From JBCCXL01 sp039191605 (GTDB taxonomy: Bacteria; Acidobacteriota; Thermoanaerobaculia; Multivoradales; JAHZIX01), in contig JBCCXL010000026.1 of NCBI GenBank assembly GCA_039191605.1, positions 1 to 54,396 on the forward strand: a stretch of DNA of 54,396 nt, written 5' to 3'. Shown piece by piece: positions 21,626-29,692 of this stretch. Below the pieces are notes generated by a model. It searched no databases. It was not told the DNA's origin and saw nothing but the letters and a program-made list of their open reading frames with translations. Every line of letters begins with the position of its first letter. Within the stretch, counting starts at the first letter, position 1. Made by a program: the position numbers and the translations under genes.

Positions 21626-22805
21626 TTCCAGCGCCGCGGGCTCGGTGAGCGCCGCGGATTCGGTGGAGCGGCCTGTGCCGAGAATCCGGGAACAGCTGGA
21701 AGACTTCCAGGTGGTGGAGCTGGCGGACGGTCCGCCGCCCCAGGAGGGGGACGGTGAGCATCTGCATCTGTGGATCGAGAAACGAGGAGTGGATACCGCC
21801 CGTGTGGCGGATCAATTCGCCGGCTTCGCCGGAGTCGCGCGCGGCAAGGTCGGTTTCGCCGGCCGCAAGGACCGTCGCGCCGTCACGCGCCAGTGGTTTT
21901 CGGTGCCCCTCGCCCGAGCAGCGGAGGAGGCCTTTCTGCACCGAGCAGAGGAGCTGGAAGAGGATGGCGTGAAGCTCTTGGAAGCCCGCCGTGGTCGCCG
22001 CCGTCTTCGCCTCGGCGAGCATCGAGGCAACGCCTTTGAGCTGCGGGTGCGGGGCGTCAGCCCCTCTCAGGCGGAGCACGCCCAGCGGGAGCTGGCGGAG
22101 ATTCAGCGCCGCGGCCTGCCGAACCGCTTCGGTGCCCAGCGCTTCGGCCGCCACGGCGCCAACGTCGAGCGCGGCCTGCGCCTGCTGCTGCCAAGGCCGT
22201 TGGAAGACGAGGGAGCGGGAGCCGAAGACGAGGGAACGAGGGAGAACTCTCCCCGCGGTGGCCACCGCCGACTCCAGCGTCTGCTCATCGCCGCCGTCCA
22301 GTCGCAGGTCTTCAATCAGATCCTCGAGCGCCGCCCCTGCCCTGTCTGGGAGGTCGTTCCCGGCGACGTGGTGCGGGTGCACCGCTCCGACCGGCTTCGC
22401 CTGGTGACCGATTCCGCCGCCGAGGCGGAGAGGCTGGCGAGCTTCCGAATCAGCCCCACGGCACCCCTCTTCGGGCCCAAGGTGCTGCCGGCGCAAGGTG
22501 AGATCGCCGCCCTGGAGACCGCGGTCTTCGCCGAATACGGTCTGCAGCGCTTCGTCCCCGGCTCTCCCGATGCCGACGGCGCCCCGGAGCTGCCGAAGGC
22601 CCTGAGGCCTTGGGGAGAGCGTCGGGATCTGCGGATTCCGGTGCGGGAGGCGGTGGCCTCTTTCCTGGAGAGCGACCAAGGCAGCGCAGGCTCGCCGTCG
22701 GCGGGGGATCTCCTGCTGCGCTTCCAGCTGCCTCCGGGGGCTTACGCCACGGTGCTCTTGGAGGAGCTATTGCCGGAAGGGGTAAGAGTATCTAGGGTAT
22801 ACTGA
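21606..22805 (+). CDS. truD: tRNA pseudouridine(13) synthase TruD with replaced C-terminus
   Basis: TruD converts U13 of tRNA(Glu) to pseudouridine. The 399-aa product has the family motif around the catalytic Asp (Asp89 in AGRKDRRA), the conserved NRFGAQRFG (about 173) and the TRUD insertion domain. From residue 311 on, the gene is one of two diverged copies of its own 3' end; the second copy lies at 26095-26364, beyond an A+T-rich insertion. The last residues (RVSRVY) are encoded by lower-GC DNA and differ from the other copy (DDLGRR). The present 3' end was therefore probably supplied by the inserted element and keeps TruD intact. Confidence 0.92.
   Translation: MPSSPSDSSAAGSVSAADSVERPVPRIREQLEDFQVVELADGPPPQEGDGEHLHLWIEKRGVDTARVADQFAGFAGVARGKVGFAGRKDRRAVTRQWFSVPLARAAEEAFLHRAEELEEDGVKLLEARRGRRRLRLGEHRGNAFELRVRGVSPSQAEHAQRELAEIQRRGLPNRFGAQRFGRHGANVERGLRLLLPRPLEDEGAGAEDEGTRENSPRGGHRRLQRLLIAAVQSQVFNQILERRPCPVWEVVPGDVVRVHRSDRLRLVTDSAAEAERLASFRISPTAPLFGPKVLPAQGEIAALETAVFAEYGLQRFVPGSPDADGAPELPKALRPWGERRDLRIPVREAVASFLESDQGSAGSPSAGDLLLRFQLPPGAYATVLLEELLPEGVRVSRVY
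22536..22805 (+). repeat. Left copy of duplicated truD 3' end
   Basis: This 270-bp segment matches 26095-26364. The first 20 bases (tacggtctgcagcgcttcgt) are identical in both copies; after that they differ by scattered, mostly third-position changes, and in the middle and final codons by amino-acid changes. The first 37 encoded residues are the same. The level of divergence argues against a recent simple duplication and for import of this end from a related genome. Confidence 0.9.
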
Positions 22806-22868
22806 ATTCGCGCATTAATAGTTTTTCCGCGTATCTTCCCTTTTGTCTATTGCTGGAGGGTCCTTGCC

Positions 22869-23567
22869 TTGTCAGAGCCTGCTGTCTTAAGTCTGGGGCT
22901 GGAGTTGTTTGACGCGTTTTCTTTGTTGCTTTCAATTACTGCTTTGATGGTTACTCTTATGGCCGTCGTCTTGTCATACGTGTTTTACAAGCGAGGCGAC
23001 AAAGCTGCTAAGCAGTTGGAGGAGGTAGTGTCGGAAGTTCTGACTATTAGTGAGCGGGTGAATCGTGACTTAGATACTTTCTTGAAACCATTGCTTAGTA
23101 GTGTCTTGGAGCAGGATCGGGCGACGAGATATGTCTTTCTTGAAGAAAAATTTAATTCTAGGGTTAAGGATGGTTCTTTAGCAGTAGAAGGGCGGGGGGA
23201 GAAAGCTGGTGGTCTAGAGTATGAATCAGGAGTGATCCGCATTGACCGAGGTGTGGAGCGCAGTGGCAGGGATGGCCTAGAATTTTCAGGGAAACCGATG
23301 ACAATTTCTGAGCAGGCTGTTGGTGGACTGGATGAATGTGGTAGCTCCGGACACCTCGCGAGAATGGAGGGTGAGGTTTTGGCTGTGCTTCATCGAAGTA
23401 CCAAACCATTGACGATAGAAATGATTCAGTCAGGGCTTGAGATGAAACAAGGGCCCGATGACTCGATTGAAGTGCTGAGCTTGGCACTTCGTTCACTTGC
23501 GAGAAAGGGGGTTGTGGTAGTAGAGCAAGATACTGCCGGGCGTATTGTTTTCGATGCTAATGGTTAG
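22869..23567 (+). CDS. Membrane-anchored winged-helix-like protein of the truD island
   Basis: The 232-aa product starts at a TTG with GGAGG nine bases upstream. One or two hydrophobic segments (about residues 14-41) are followed by a basic YKRGDK stop-transfer and a charged, probably coiled-coil stretch (about 42-105). A low-complexity linker leads to a C-terminal ~65-residue region (GEVLAVLHRSTKPLTIEMI, then LALRSLARKGVVVVE) that looks like a winged helix-turn-helix. No family name is recognised. GC content is well below the flanking genes. It precedes the NACHT gene by 28 bp on the same strand, so the two probably form one operon. It may act as membrane effector or anchor for the NTPase (inference). 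Confidence 0.7.
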   Translation: MSEPAVLSLGLELFDAFSLLLSITALMVTLMAVVLSYVFYKRGDKAAKQLEEVVSEVLTISERVNRDLDTFLKPLLSSVLEQDRATRYVFLEEKFNSRVKDGSLAVEGRGEKAGGLEYESGVIRIDRGVERSGRDGLEFSGKPMTISEQAVGGLDECGSSGHLARMEGEVLAVLHRSTKPLTIEMIQSGLEMKQGPDDSIEVLSLALRSLARKGVVVVEQDTAGRIVFDANG

Positions 23568-23595
23568 GTTGTAATTTATCGACAGGTTCGGTTAG

Positions 23596-26037
23596 GTGAA
23601 TTTTTTGGGGGCCTTAATTACTATGGTTAATCATCAGGACAGTCGACTTAGGTGCCGGGATCTCATCGATTTCGCGAATAGAACTGGTGTTACCGAGATT
23701 CTTGATTTACCGATCGACTTCGGTGACGGATGGGAGGTGTATGATGCTGCCTTTATATCTCCTCATGCCCGCTTTGCTTTCCATTTCGTATATTTGAGTT
23801 CAGATATTAAGATTGATGCGCTCCATTTTTTACTGGAGACCTATGTACTTTCCAGTCTACTTGTAGTGGCTCCAAGGCCGGTGCTGGAACGAAAGAATGT
23901 TCGCGAGATGGTTGCGTCAGCGAAGCACGGCGTGTACTCGTCTGAGGAGTACATAATTTCCTTTGCCAAGTCGCATATAGATGCGTATAGATCTCTTCTT
24001 ATGCTTAAGGAGCCTGAGTACTATGTTGACCCGGGAATACTTAAAGAACCAGGGATTTCACCGGTAGTCTATAGGAGCAGGAATCCCGTTCTGAATCTGC
24101 TTCGTGGAAGAGATGGCTTCCCGAAAGGTGGCTTATTGATCGCCCTTCTGGCAGAGGCTGGACATGGGAAGACGTTTTTGAGCAGGCATTCAGCTGCAAT
24201 TCTTGCGAAGGGACAAAAGTCTTTCTTCCCGATTCATGTTAGTTCCCGCCAGTGGCGAACTCTGCCGATTGAGAGCCAGAAATCTTTATGGAAGGTTATC
24301 GCGCATTCTTTCCGTTTTTATGATGCGTCAATACATTGGCTCGAAGGTCAGGAGGAGGTTCTGCTGAGGGCTGTCTTGAAGACTGGTATGTTTTGTATAA
24401 TCTTTGATGGTTTTGATGAGTTTATTTTGAGGAACCGGGGACTGGTTAATCCGATTGAGGTTCTGGGTTATTTGACAGAGTTGGTGAATGAGACTGGTGT
24501 TAGGATATTGCTCACTTCCCGTACAGCTTTCTGGGAAAACAGTGTTAAAGGATCAATTTATAGTGAGTCCGATCCGGCGCAAGGGTTTTTGAGGATCCAG
24601 CTCGCTCTCTTTAGCCAGAGACGGGCAAAGAGGTACTTCGAGAAGTCTTTCCCGGATTCCCCGTCTAATGTTAAGAAGTCGGTTTCGATTTATGGGAAGC
24701 TTCGCTATGATGAGTCTGAGATTATCGGGCGGGGTTTTGTTTTGTATTTGATAGCTAGGCTGGCTGAGGAGGCGAAGGTTGTTGGGGCTCCCGAGGTTGA
24801 CTCGACAAATGCGCAGAGGCTCCTGTGGCTTTTTGCGAGCCTTTGTGATCGGGAGATAGTGAGGCAAGAGATTGCTTTTGGTGCTGCGGATCAGTTGCTG
24901 ATGTTACGAGAGGTTGCGAAGCGGAAGGCCGGTGGTGGGAAGGTCTCTAAGGGAGAAATTGGGAGGATTGCAAGATCAGTGAGAAATGATTCGCCTGGTG
25001 AGCACTTTGAGGTGTTTTCTGAGAGGGCCCATTATCATCCGCTACTAAGGTTTAATGAGCAGATTGCGTCTTGGGAATTTAGTGAGGAACAGGTAGGTAG
25101 TGTCCTGATAGCGGAGTATATGGCGACATGTAATAGTAGTGAATTACGTGAATTCCTGTCCCAGGTGAAATTTAAGCCAGGCGTTCGTCAAGATATTGTC
25201 TCCTTTACCGTTGATTTTGTAGTTAATCGCGGGGGAGGGTCTGTAGAAAGAGCAGCTGATGAATTGTCTGTGCTCCTTAGTGAGATGAGTTTTGCGCGTG
25301 GTCATAGTGGAGATGCGAGCGGCTCCGACATTAATTATGATTATGAAGGAAGGTATTTGGGTGGTCTCTTGGCAACGGTCGCGGTCTCCAGGTGGTATCG
25401 GGATAACACGTCCCGGAGGGAGAGAGGGGAAGCCCTAAGAGCTCTCTGTGGTGGGAGCGTGGAAGGGCTGAATTTTTCGGGTGTGGTTAATGGCTTCGAT
25501 TTTTCAGAGCTTGAGTTTCGTTCCTGTTTGTTTGATAACGTTTATTGGAGCCGTTGTAGCTTCTCCCCAGATACGACATTTGTTGGGTGCTGCTTTCGGG
25601 GGCTTCAGGCCGTGGGGAATTCGAGAAATTTTGGGCTTGTTGAATTTCAAAGCTGCCTAATGGATGAAGAGGCCGAGGTCTGTATCCGTGCATTGACCCG
25701 GATCAGTGCCCACGGACGGTACACCGAAGACGATCTGAGAAGTGATTTAGAGGCACTACTTCATCGGTTCGTGGGGCAATCGGGTTTTCGGTATAAGTCG
25801 ATTGCCGATCCGAATCTGTCGAGGGGTGCGATCGCGCATTCACGGTATGGAACTGAGCTGTTGGCTGCTGCTAAAAGATATGTTCTCGACTTTCATACTG
25901 TCCCAGGTACATCAGAGCGGGCTTATACAATAAGAAAGAGATCCGAAAGGGACTTTCGAGCGTTGATTGATAATAATATGTTGATCGGTTCGTTGGCGGA
26001 TTTATATGATCATCTAAGGGGTAAGTTGGTGAAGTAG
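23596..26037 (+). CDS. NACHT-type STAND NTPase with pentapeptide-like C-terminus
   Basis: The 813-aa protein has Walker A AEAGHGKT (residues about 183-190), Walker B FCIIFDGFDEF (about 265-275), whose DGxDE form marks NACHT ATPases, and sensor RILLTSR (about 302). The N-terminal ~165 residues form an unrecognised alpha/beta domain. Behind the NTPase is a helical region (about 330-600). At about 620-680 comes a run like pentapeptide repeats (LNFSG, FDFSE, LEFRS, CLFDN). The final ~130 residues are helical. NACHT proteins in bacteria sense phage and trigger defence. The start could be the GTG at 23596 or the ATG at 23623. Low GC and the insertion context indicate recent transfer. Confidence 0.82.
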   Translation: MNFLGALITMVNHQDSRLRCRDLIDFANRTGVTEILDLPIDFGDGWEVYDAAFISPHARFAFHFVYLSSDIKIDALHFLLETYVLSSLLVVAPRPVLERKNVREMVASAKHGVYSSEEYIISFAKSHIDAYRSLLMLKEPEYYVDPGILKEPGISPVVYRSRNPVLNLLRGRDGFPKGGLLIALLAEAGHGKTFLSRHSAAILAKGQKSFFPIHVSSRQWRTLPIESQKSLWKVIAHSFRFYDASIHWLEGQEEVLLRAVLKTGMFCIIFDGFDEFILRNRGLVNPIEVLGYLTELVNETGVRILLTSRTAFWENSVKGSIYSESDPAQGFLRIQLALFSQRRAKRYFEKSFPDSPSNVKKSVSIYGKLRYDESEIIGRGFVLYLIARLAEEAKVVGAPEVDSTNAQRLLWLFASLCDREIVRQEIAFGAADQLLMLREVAKRKAGGGKVSKGEIGRIARSVRNDSPGEHFEVFSERAHYHPLLRFNEQIASWEFSEEQVGSVLIAEYMATCNSSELREFLSQVKFKPGVRQDIVSFTVDFVVNRGGGSVERAADELSVLLSEMSFARGHSGDASGSDINYDYEGRYLGGLLATVAVSRWYRDNTSRRERGEALRALCGGSVEGLNFSGVVNGFDFSELEFRSCLFDNVYWSRCSFSPDTTFVGCCFRGLQAVGNSRNFGLVEFQSCLMDEEAEVCIRALTRISAHGRYTEDDLRSDLEALLHRFVGQSGFRYKSIADPNLSRGAIAHSRYGTELLAAAKRYVLDFHTVPGTSERAYTIRKRSERDFRALIDNNMLIGSLADLYDHLRGKLVK

Positions 26038-26094
26038 GGGGTCTATGGGTTAATGGGGCTGCTGTGCTGGCTCCTTTTGACGATACCGAGGAAT

Positions 26095-26364
26095 TACGGT
26101 CTGCAGCGCTTCGTTCCCGGCTCCCCCGACGCCGACGGCGCTCCGGAGCTACCGAAAGCCCTGCGGCCCTGGGGCGAGCGCCGAGATCTGCGAATCCCGG
26201 TGCGGGATGCGGAGGCCTCTTTCTCAGACCCCCGCCAGGGCGGCGACGACTCGCGGCTGGTAGGAGATCTCCTGCTGCGCTTCCAGCTGCCCCCGGGGGC
26301 TTACGCCACGGTTCTCTTGGAGGAGCTGCTGCCGGGGGGCGTCGATGACCTCGGGCGTCGCTGA
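26095..26364 (+). pseudogene. Displaced 3' fragment of truD (right copy)
   Basis: This fragment encodes the last ~89 residues of a TruD protein (from YGLQRFVPG to LLPGGVDDLGRR and a stop). It is collinear with residues 311-399 of the intact gene but about one base in eight differs. A frame from 26053 fuses 14 foreign residues to it, yet no catalytic part is present. Its high GC matches the host genes, so it is probably the original host truD end, cut off when the A+T-rich element entered at the 20-bp identical segment. It lies 30 bp from the convergent DUF3014 gene. Confidence 0.88.
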
Positions 26365-26394
26365 CTCTCTGCAGATTGGGCCTTGAGGCCCGCG

Positions 26395-27396
26395 CTACAG
26401 CCCCAGCTCCAGCGCTTCCCCTAGCTCCCGTAGCTGTTGCTGTACCCGGCGCACGTTCTCGGGGCCGGTTCGCAGCAGCTGGCGCTGGGCGGGGGAGAGG
26501 TTTTCGTAGTCGACGTCGGCGTAGGCGTAGGTCACGACCCGCGGGGTGAGGGTGGGGTCGGCGGGGGGGACGGGGGTCGCCAGCAGCTGACGGCAGGCGC
26601 GGGTGAGGGAGGAGCGGAAGCGTCCGCTGGGGTAGCCGAGGTCCCGGTAGGCCTCGTCGAAGCGGGGCTCTAGGGCGCGATAGAGGCGGGCGGCGTCCTG
26701 GGCCTCGACGGAGACGAAGGCGCTGATGACGGGGTCGTAGCGGCGGTAGCTGTTGGGGTCGATGGTCGGCAGACCGTCCCGCTCGGTGACGCGGAAGGGC
26801 TCCTGCAGCTCGAGGTGCTCGAGGTGCTGGCGAGGGCTCTGGCCGTTGGCGATGTTCTCCACCGAAACCACGGTGCGTCGCACCAGGTCGTCGGTGGCCA
26901 GGACCCTGGCGAGGGAAGGGTGGCGGGAGAGGCGACCGGCGACCTCGCGCACCAGCTCGTCACTCTCGTCCAGCGGCGGCAGCTCGCCTAGATCCAGCGC
27001 CTCGTCCCCCAGGCCGGCTTCTAGATCCCCGTCTTCGGGAATCACGATGGGGGTGCCGACGGGCTCCTCCACCTCGGCGATCTCGGAGCTCACCGGCGGG
27101 TTCGCCGGCGGTCGAAGATAGATGAATGCAGCGCCGCCGAGGAGCAGGACCGCGAGCGTCAGCAGGGCGATGATCACGCCCCGAGGCGGTCCCCCTCCCC
27201 TCGAGTTTGGGTCCTCGATGGTGTGAAAGGGCCCGGAGGCCCCGGCTCCCTCGTCCGTGGGGCCGAGGGGTAGATCGTCCAGGGAGTCCGCCGAGGCGCC
27301 CCGCAGAGGCTCCGAATCGAGGCGTACGGTGGGGTCCGACTCCAGCTTCAGGGTGGGGTCGGCAGCGGGAGAGTCAGGGTCTTGGGGGTGGGTCAT
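26395..27396 (-). CDS. DUF3014 domain membrane protein
   Basis: The 333-aa protein has an acidic cytoplasmic N-terminus, a single membrane helix (about residues 74-93, GVIIALLTLAVLLLGGAAF) and a C-terminal DUF3014 domain from about 140. The latter includes DELVREVAGRLSRHPSLARVLATDDLVRR and YDPVISAFVSVEAQDAARLY, read in parts. The topology puts the domain in the periplasm. The function of the family is unknown. The gene stands alone, convergent with the truD remnant; the start ATG at 27396 is the first in frame. It is about 125 bp downstream of the TlpA-like gene on the same strand. Confidence 0.88.
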   Translation of the reverse strand: MTHPQDPDSPAADPTLKLESDPTVRLDSEPLRGASADSLDDLPLGPTDEGAGASGPFHTIEDPNSRGGGPPRGVIIALLTLAVLLLGGAAFIYLRPPANPPVSSEIAEVEEPVGTPIVIPEDGDLEAGLGDEALDLGELPPLDESDELVREVAGRLSRHPSLARVLATDDLVRRTVVSVENIANGQSPRQHLEHLELQEPFRVTERDGLPTIDPNSYRRYDPVISAFVSVEAQDAARLYRALEPRFDEAYRDLGYPSGRFRSSLTRACRQLLATPVPPADPTLTPRVVTYAYADVDYENLSPAQRQLLRTGPENVRRVQQQLRELGEALELGL

Positions 27397-27522
27397 GGCT
27401 CTCGCTGGGTAGGGAAGGAGGGGTGAGGGAAGGGGTATGAAGGGATAGGTCGAGGACCGGTGGCGGTGGTGTCTCTTGTTATGAGCCGCTGATGTGGCGT
27501 CAAGAGGGCGCTGGTAGGGCGC

Positions 27523-28956
27523 CTAGGGGGCGCCGCCCGCCGCCGGCTGCGCCAGCAGGTCGAGGAGCTGCTCCTCCAGCTCCGCCACCAGGCGCTGGTG
27601 GTGCTCCCCGGTGCCGGGGCCGGCAAAACCGGAGTGGATGCGCTGCACCTCGCCGTCGCGGCCGACGAAGATGGAGGTGGGGTAGGCCTTGACGCTGGAG
27701 AGGGCGGGAAGGGTTTCGCCGGCGGCGCTCTTATCGCTGATGCCCGCCACCAGCAGCGGATATTCGATGCCGTGGCGCTCGGCGAAGCGCTGCACCATGG
27801 TGCGATCTCGCTCCAGGTCGCCGCTGTGCTCGTAGGCCAGGCCGACGATCTCTAGGCCCTGGTCTGCGTACTCCCGATGCCAGCGGGCCAGCAGGGGAGC
27901 TTCGTCGTTGCAGTTGGGGCACCAGGAGCCGAAGATGTTGACCAGCACCACTTTGCCCTGGTGGCGGGCGTCGGGGTAGCGGTAGGGAGAGTCGATCTCC
28001 AGATCCTGGCCCGTCGCCACCGGGAATTGGAAGGTGAGGGCGTCTTGCTGCAGGCGCACCTCCGTCCAGGGGTCGGGGAGGATCTCTTCCCCCTCGCGCG
28101 TCGGTCGCGCCTCCCAGGTGGCGTGGTAGGTGTCCCGGGACCAGAAATCCCCCGTCAGCCGCGGCTCGCCGTCCTCGACGCTGGCCTCGGCGCTGAACAG
28201 GAAGGCGTGGGCGCCGTCGAAGGTGGAGAGACGCAGTCGGCCGCCGAGGTAGTCGCCCACCAGATAGCGGTAGTCCCCGGTAGGCGTGAGGAAGGTACCC
28301 ACCAGTCGATCCCCCTCCTGCTGGAACTCACCGAGGGCCGGCTCGGTGCCGTCCTCGTCGGTGAACACCACCGACCAGCTGCCGTCGAGGCTCACCGGAG
28401 CGGGCTCCAGCGGCGCTGCGCTCGGAGCCTGGAAGCGCACTCCCTCCCCCCGCTCGGCGCGGAAGGGGAGTCGGGTTTGCTGGCCGGCGGCTCCGGTCTT
28501 GCGCCAAATGCCGCTGAGCTCCGCCGCGGCGCCGTCCTCGGTGCGGCTGGCGCGGGCGGTGATTTCGGAGTCGTAGCTGGGGAAGGCGAGCACCAGGGAG
28601 CCCTCCTCATCGCGGTGGGCTTGGACCTCGATCCTCTCCTCGCCGTTACCGACGGTGGCCCAGAGAGAGGGAGCCTCGGAAGAGGATTGCGAATTCGAGG
28701 CATCCGTCTCGGCGGCGCTGGCGAAGCCCAGAGAGAAGGGCAGCTCGCCGCCGGGAGAGTCGAGCACGCCTCGCCAAGAGCCTTCTAGGCGAGCGAGATC
28801 GACGGCCTCTCCGGATAGCGGCTGCTGAGCTTCGGCTTCGGCCTGACTTGGCGTGTTCGCGCCTTCCGGCTTTGGCGCCTCATCCGATGGGGCGCAAGCG
28901 ACGAAGGCAAGAGTGAAAGCGACTGGAACTAACATCTGGCGAATACTCATCATCAT
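27523..28956 (-). CDS. TlpA-like thioredoxin-fold lipoprotein
   Basis: The 477-aa protein begins with a lipoprotein signal ending AFVAC. Residues 40-300 form beta-rich domains of unknown role. The C-terminal ~170 residues are a TlpA/AhpC-TSA thioredoxin fold, with the redox motif WCPNC at about residue 342, VVLVNIFGSWC before it, and a cis-Pro loop in KAYPTSIFVGRDG. It should be a periplasm-facing thiol-disulfide reductase, anchored to a membrane. The start (MMMS) offers three ATG codons; the exact one is open. It is divergent from the sigma-factor gene across about 170 bp. Confidence 0.88.
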   Translation of the reverse strand: MMMSIRQMLVPVAFTLAFVACAPSDEAPKPEGANTPSQAEAEAQQPLSGEAVDLARLEGSWRGVLDSPGGELPFSLGFASAAETDASNSQSSSEAPSLWATVGNGEERIEVQAHRDEEGSLVLAFPSYDSEITARASRTEDGAAAELSGIWRKTGAAGQQTRLPFRAERGEGVRFQAPSAAPLEPAPVSLDGSWSVVFTDEDGTEPALGEFQQEGDRLVGTFLTPTGDYRYLVGDYLGGRLRLSTFDGAHAFLFSAEASVEDGEPRLTGDFWSRDTYHATWEARPTREGEEILPDPWTEVRLQQDALTFQFPVATGQDLEIDSPYRYPDARHQGKVVLVNIFGSWCPNCNDEAPLLARWHREYADQGLEIVGLAYEHSGDLERDRTMVQRFAERHGIEYPLLVAGISDKSAAGETLPALSSVKAYPTSIFVGRDGEVQRIHSGFAGPGTGEHHQRLVAELEEQLLDLLAQPAAGGAP

Positions 28957-29128
28957 GCTTTCTATCGTAACCTCAAAACGACCAGCCTATGGCGACCCTT
29001 CGTCGCAGCGCTGGCAGATTCCTGGAGCAGGCGATACAGTGCCCAATGGTAGAGCTAACGTGAAGTCCTTGAAGGGTCTAGCTCGCCCCTCCTCGACTCT
29101 CAAACGACGATCAGATCCTGGAGATTCC

Positions 29129-29692
29129 GTGGACGAGAAAAAGCCGGATCCGGTCCTACCTCGCATCGCAGCGGGCGAACCCGGAGCCACCGAGGAATGC
29201 ATCGAGCGCTACAAGGGGCTCGTTTGGTGGCTGGCTCGCCAGATGGCCGGTTCGGATGCCGAAGATGCGGTGCAGGAGATCTTCATCGAATTGTGGACCA
29301 AGGCGGATCGCTATGATCCCTCGAAGTCCTCGGAACCAGCCTTCGTCGCGATGATCACGCGGCGTCGCCTGATCGATCGCCGTCGCCGTATCGGGCGTCG
29401 GCCTCCGATCGATTCTCTGGACAATGAAGAGCGGGAGATTGTCGTCCGCGCTCCCCAGGGAGTCGAGGCGAACGCCGAAGTGGCCTTGGCCGCACGGGCT
29501 ATCAACACTCTGAAACCCAAGGAGCGCGAGGTTCTCGTGCTCTCTCTCTATCACGGCATGTCCCACTCGGAGATTGCCAACAAGACCAGCATGCCGCTAG
29601 GAACCGTGAAGACTTACGTGCGCCGGGGGCTACAACGAGTCCGTGAACGACTCACAGCTCAACCCGGCTTGACCCAGGAGGCGGCGACATGA
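29129..29692 (+). CDS. ECF-type RNA polymerase sigma factor
   Basis: The 187-aa product has sigma region 2 (about residues 20-90; DAEDAVQEIFIELWTKADRYD) and region 4 (about 115-170; LKPKEREVLVLSLYHGMSHSEIANKTSMPLGTVKTYVRRGL, read in parts), with no region 3, as in SigK-like ECF factors. The frame is open upstream to 28853, but the GTG at 29129 has GGAG five bases before it and starts at the usual point relative to region 2. It overlaps the anti-sigma gene by ATGA, so the pair is translationally coupled. Targets probably include itself and perhaps the DUF4397 gene downstream (inference). Confidence 0.9.
   Translation: MDEKKPDPVLPRIAAGEPGATEECIERYKGLVWWLARQMAGSDAEDAVQEIFIELWTKADRYDPSKSSEPAFVAMITRRRLIDRRRRIGRRPPIDSLDNEEREIVVRAPQGVEANAEVALAARAINTLKPKEREVLVLSLYHGMSHSEIANKTSMPLGTVKTYVRRGLQRVRERLTAQPGLTQEAAT

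Larger units (their letters stand above)
22536..26114. mobile_element. Putative integrase-less genomic island in truD
   Basis: The element spans from the 20-bp core in truD (22536-22555) to the same core at 26095-26114, a repeat distance of 3559 bp. It carries a replacement truD 3' end, the membrane/winged-helix gene and the NACHT gene. Base composition changes sharply at about 22.79 kb and 26.09 kb. Replacement of the target gene's 3' end is known from site-specific islands, but no integrase, excisionase or transposase lies inside, so entry in trans or by homologous recombination is possible. Confidence 0.75.

Noticed and set aside
22806..22868. tRNA or other classic attachment site at the island's left border
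   Set aside because: No cloverleaf can be folded here; the repeated segment is protein-coding truD sequence.
26053..26364. A 103-codon gene at the right end of the truD island
   Set aside because: All but the first 14 codons are a fragment of truD without catalytic residues, so it is treated as a remnant.
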